DNA of 8,549 nucleotides from Caulobacter sp. B11 (GTDB lineage Bacteria > Pseudomonadota > Alphaproteobacteria > Caulobacterales > Caulobacteraceae): the NCBI RefSeq assembly GCF_002737765.1, contig NZ_PEGG01000048.1:1-8549 (forward strand), written 5' to 3'. A program made the translations under genes and the position numbers. Numbering within the stretch: position 1 is the stretch's first letter; each line of letters opens with the position of its first letter. Positions 7,343 to 8,549 of the stretch are shown here, piece after piece. Under the pieces are notes generated by a model. It was not told where the DNA came from, did not search any database, and saw only the letters and a list, made by a program, of their open reading frames with translations.

Positions 7343-7942
7343 TTAGTCCTTTCGGACCGCGATATACTCGGTTTCCGTCAGGATGGCGTCCAATCGTTGA
7401 TCATGGTCCTCGACGGGCAGGTTTTGCGTCTCCTGGCCGGCATAGGCCAGGCCCAGGACAAAGACCGGGCGCCGGGCCCGCAGCATCGCCAGCACCCGAT
7501 CGTAATAGCCGCCGCCCTGCCCCAGTCGCACGCCGTGGCGGTCGAAGGCCAGGGACGGCACGACCACCAGGTCGGGGATCAGAACGGGCTGGTCGGCGGC
7601 CGGCGCGACCAGCCCGAGGGAGTCACGCTCCAGGGGGTCGCCCGGCGTCCATCGGCGAAACACCATGCGACCCTGGCGGCCCTCGACGCTCGGCAAGGCC
7701 AGGGTCCAGCCCTGGCTGGCCAGCCAGCCGGCGAGATGACCGGTGGCGATCTCCGACCCCATGCCGAAATAGAGCGCCGCCACCTTGCCGGCGGGTTCGG
7801 GGAATCGCTGGGTCAGCGGCTCGCGGGCGACATCCACCACCCGCCAGTCGGCCTGGGGATGCTCAAGCGCCAGCTGTTTGCGGCGATTGCGGACGAAGAC
7901 GCGCAAGGCGACCTTGGCGGTGACAGGATCGATGAGGCTCAA
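7343..7942 (-). CDS. 5-formyltetrahydrofolate cyclo-ligase
   Basis: Cytosolic enzyme (MTHFS, YgfA/FAU1 type) that converts 5-formyl-THF and ATP to 5,10-methenyl-THF, returning a stored folate to one-carbon metabolism. The 199 residues match the family in length. The basic N-terminal helix (RVFVRNRRKQL) is followed by MGSEIAT (61-67), PDLVVVPSLAFD (123-134), the signature GVRLGQGGGYYDR (137-149) and the C-terminal PVEDHDQRLDAILTE (176-190). The start is TTG at 7942, which overlaps the stop of the upstream small membrane gene as TTGA; this coupling and the match of the N-terminus to the family length favour it over later codons. 6S RNA lies two genes upstream, matching the widespread ssrS-ygfA linkage in proteobacteria. 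The YmdB-type gene follows after 6 nt. Confidence 0.95.
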   Translation of the reverse strand: MSLIDPVTAKVALRVFVRNRRKQLALEHPQADWRVVDVAREPLTQRFPEPAGKVAALYFGMGSEIATGHLAGWLASQGWTLALPSVEGRQGRMVFRRWTPGDPLERDSLGLVAPAADQPVLIPDLVVVPSLAFDRHGVRLGQGGGYYDRVLAMLRARRPVFVLGLAYAGQETQNLPVEDHDQRLDAILTETEYIAVRKD

Positions 7943-8148
7943 GAGGCGTTCGACGCCCTATAGGTCAGGGCCACGACAGCGAGGAAGAACGCAATCAGGC
8001 CGATCTCGGCCCAGCCGCGCGTGGCCTCGGGAACGAAGCTCACCCCGATCAGGGCGACGAGGAACAGGAGCGTGGCCAGCCAACCCTGCCAGCCCGTGGG
8101 CTGAGCGCCCCACCCAAAGGTCTTGGGCCCAAACCAGCCGCGTTTCAT
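7939..8148 (-). CDS. small two-helix membrane protein of unknown function
   Basis: Hypothetical protein of 69 residues. It opens with a basic, Gly/Trp-rich segment, MKRGWFGPKTFGWGAQPTGW, followed by two hydrophobic helices (about 23-39 and 46-63) separated by VPEATRGW, and ends YRASNAS. The topology suggests both termini in the cytoplasm. Similar W/G-rich openings (GWFGPKxxGWGxxPxxWQGW) recur, as I recall, in small uncharacterised membrane proteins of many bacteria, but I cannot name a family. The frame is open further upstream, yet ATG 8148 is preferred: GAGG stands 5 nt before it and the upstream extension would run through the 6S RNA gene. The stop overlaps the start of the cyclo-ligase gene (TTGA), so it is translationally coupled to it. 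The 5' end is 28 nt from the 6S 3' end, so a long 6S transcript could serve as its mRNA. Confidence 0.8.
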   Translation of the reverse strand: MKRGWFGPKTFGWGAQPTGWQGWLATLLFLVALIGVSFVPEATRGWAEIGLIAFFLAVVALTYRASNAS

Positions 8149-8176
8149 AACCGCCTCGGCGATCAGCAGGAAGACA

Positions 8177-8346
8177 GGTGGCGGCGCCGTGAAGAACCGT
8201 GAAGACGTTTCAATCCACTCGAACCTGGTTGACAGGTGGGCGCCGTGTTCCCGCAGCACGGCCACGGAGGGAACAGCTCCCTAGAGAGAGATTACGGTCC
8301 CTGGGAATAGAAATCTTCGACGAGGGCCACAGCAGACCCCGCCACC
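8177..8346 (-). ncRNA. ssrS: 6S RNA
   Basis: Regulatory RNA that binds housekeeping RNA polymerase by mimicking an open promoter. I infer it from structure and place. Read 5' to 3' on the reverse strand, the ends pair as a closing stem: GGTGGCGG (8339-8346) with CCGCCACC (8177-8184), then GCTGTG with CACGGC, GAAGA (8314-8318) with TCTTC, TTTC with GAAA, and TCC with GGA. A large open bubble follows; its 3' strand carries the small hairpin ACCTG-TCAAC-CAGGT. The apical stem is GGGAGC/GCGCCC plus TGTTCCC/GGGAACA. Closing stem, asymmetric bubble with a 3' hairpin, and apical stem are the 6S hallmarks, and about 170 nt is a normal length. It lies just upstream of the operon with the cyclo-ligase gene, the usual 6S neighbour. 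Ends are set by the outermost pairing and may be off by some bases. A covariance-model search would settle it. Confidence 0.8.
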
Positions 8347-8350
8347 GAGG

Positions 8351-8380
8351 AAGATAGGCGCTCGCGAGGCGGAACGCCAG
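8351..8380 (-). promoter_or_regulatory. candidate 6S RNA promoter
   Basis: On the reverse strand CTGGCG (8375-8380) and TATCTT (8351-8356, within GCCTATCTT) are 18 bp apart, and the first base of the proposed 6S RNA lies 5 nt after the -10 element. The match is moderate, but the position agrees with the independently derived RNA 5' end. Confidence 0.35.
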
Positions 8381-8408
8381 TGCGTGGTGACGCGGCCCGC
8401 GCTTTGGG

Positions 8409-8429
8409 TCCTTGCGTCTATCGCAAGGA
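8409..8429 (-). terminator. hairpin at the end of the right-edge gene
   Basis: Perfect 8-bp stem TCCTTGCG / CGCAAGGA (8409-8416 with 8422-8429) with a 5-nt loop that contains the TAG stop of the partial gene at the right edge. No T-tract follows on the reverse strand. It separates that gene from the 6S promoter. Confidence 0.5.
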
Positions 8430-8549
8430 AAGCCCGGCCCGCCGCGAAGTCGCCGACTCGACCATAGGCCGGCGCACCTCGTCGCCGTTGCGACCGGCGA
8501 TGAGAAACTCGATCACCAGGGCTTCGCGCGGATCCAGGCGCGAGATCCA
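8418..8549 (-). CDS. 3' end of an unidentified protein-coding gene
   Basis: The last 43 codons of a reverse-strand gene whose start is beyond the window. The visible tail contains RLDPREALVIEFLIAGRNGD and ends RRAGLSLR before TAG. About four fifths of codons end in G or C, as in the neighbouring genes, and the stop lies inside a strong hairpin, both arguments for a real gene. I do not recognise the protein. In many proteobacteria zapA precedes 6S RNA, but this tail has no coiled-coil look, so I do not call it ZapA. Confidence 0.5.
   Translation of the reverse strand, partial: WISRLDPREALVIEFLIAGRNGDEVRRPMVESATSRRAGLSLR

Noticed and set aside
7138..7923. Plus-strand frames antisense to the cyclo-ligase and YmdB-type genes
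   Set aside because: Arg/Pro/Ser-rich or Gln/Gly/His-rich products without domains, opposite two recognised enzymes.
8224..8238. ACCTG-N5-CAGGT palindrome as a possible operator
   Set aside because: It coincides with the small hairpin in the 3' strand of the 6S RNA bubble, which explains it.
8149..8265. Longer version of the small membrane protein starting at 8265
   Set aside because: It would translate most of the 6S RNA; ATG 8148 with GAGG upstream gives a natural basic, W/G-rich start.
8280..8400. Reverse-strand frame ending SAVALVEDFYSQGP before TAA at about 8291
   Set aside because: The ending looks protein-like, but the frame overlaps the 5' arm and bubble of the 6S RNA and its promoter, and has no start or domain.

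Overview
The window looks like chromosomal DNA of an alphaproteobacterium, most likely of the Caulobacter/Phenylobacterium/Brevundimonas group. The grounds are high GC, strong G/C preference at third codon positions, and a gene set typical of that group (FtsH, YebC, BA14K protein, BlaI regulator, 6S RNA beside 5-formyl-THF cyclo-ligase). The genus is inferred from style, not shown. I see no insertion sequence, prophage, CRISPR array, tRNA or rRNA.

Layout. The left edge holds the 3' part of ftsH on the + strand (1-1822), closed by a strong hairpin at 1841-1871. Nearly everything else is on the - strand. Read right to left in transcription order it is: the tail of an unidentified gene (8418-8549); 6S RNA (about 8177-8346); a 69-residue two-helix membrane protein (7939-8148); 5-formyltetrahydrofolate cyclo-ligase (7343-7942); a YmdB-type metallophosphoesterase (6516-7336, frameshifted at codon 7); a short ExbB/TolQ/MotA-like membrane protein (5957-6415) overlapping a BlaI-type repressor (5643-5960); yebC (4295-5050); a frameshifted GT8-like glycosyltransferase (3331-4204); an HtrA-like serine protease with one PDZ domain (2201-3277); and a small two-helix membrane protein that also needs one base restored (1908-2125). 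A secreted BA14K-family protein (5242-5613, +) is divergent from yebC and convergent with blaI.

How they fit together. 6S RNA, the small membrane protein, cyclo-ligase and phosphoesterase form one tightly packed unit with overlaps or gaps of a few bases, the classical 6S-ygfA linkage. The exbB-like/blaI pair is a self-contained unit: two ATTAC-N4-GTAAT-type dyads, 22 bp apart, sit over its likely promoter, so BlaI probably represses its own operon. No BlaR1/M56 sensor gene lies beside it. YebC, the glycosyltransferase and the protease follow one another in the same direction but with gaps of 53-90 nt.

Data quality. Three genes need a single-base correction, each at a short homopolymer (GGG, TTT, GGG). 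Sequencing or assembly error is the simplest explanation, though real pseudogenes cannot be excluded from sequence alone. I found no convincing new defence or mobile system. The best candidate for something under-described is the exbB-like/blaI unit with its double operator.
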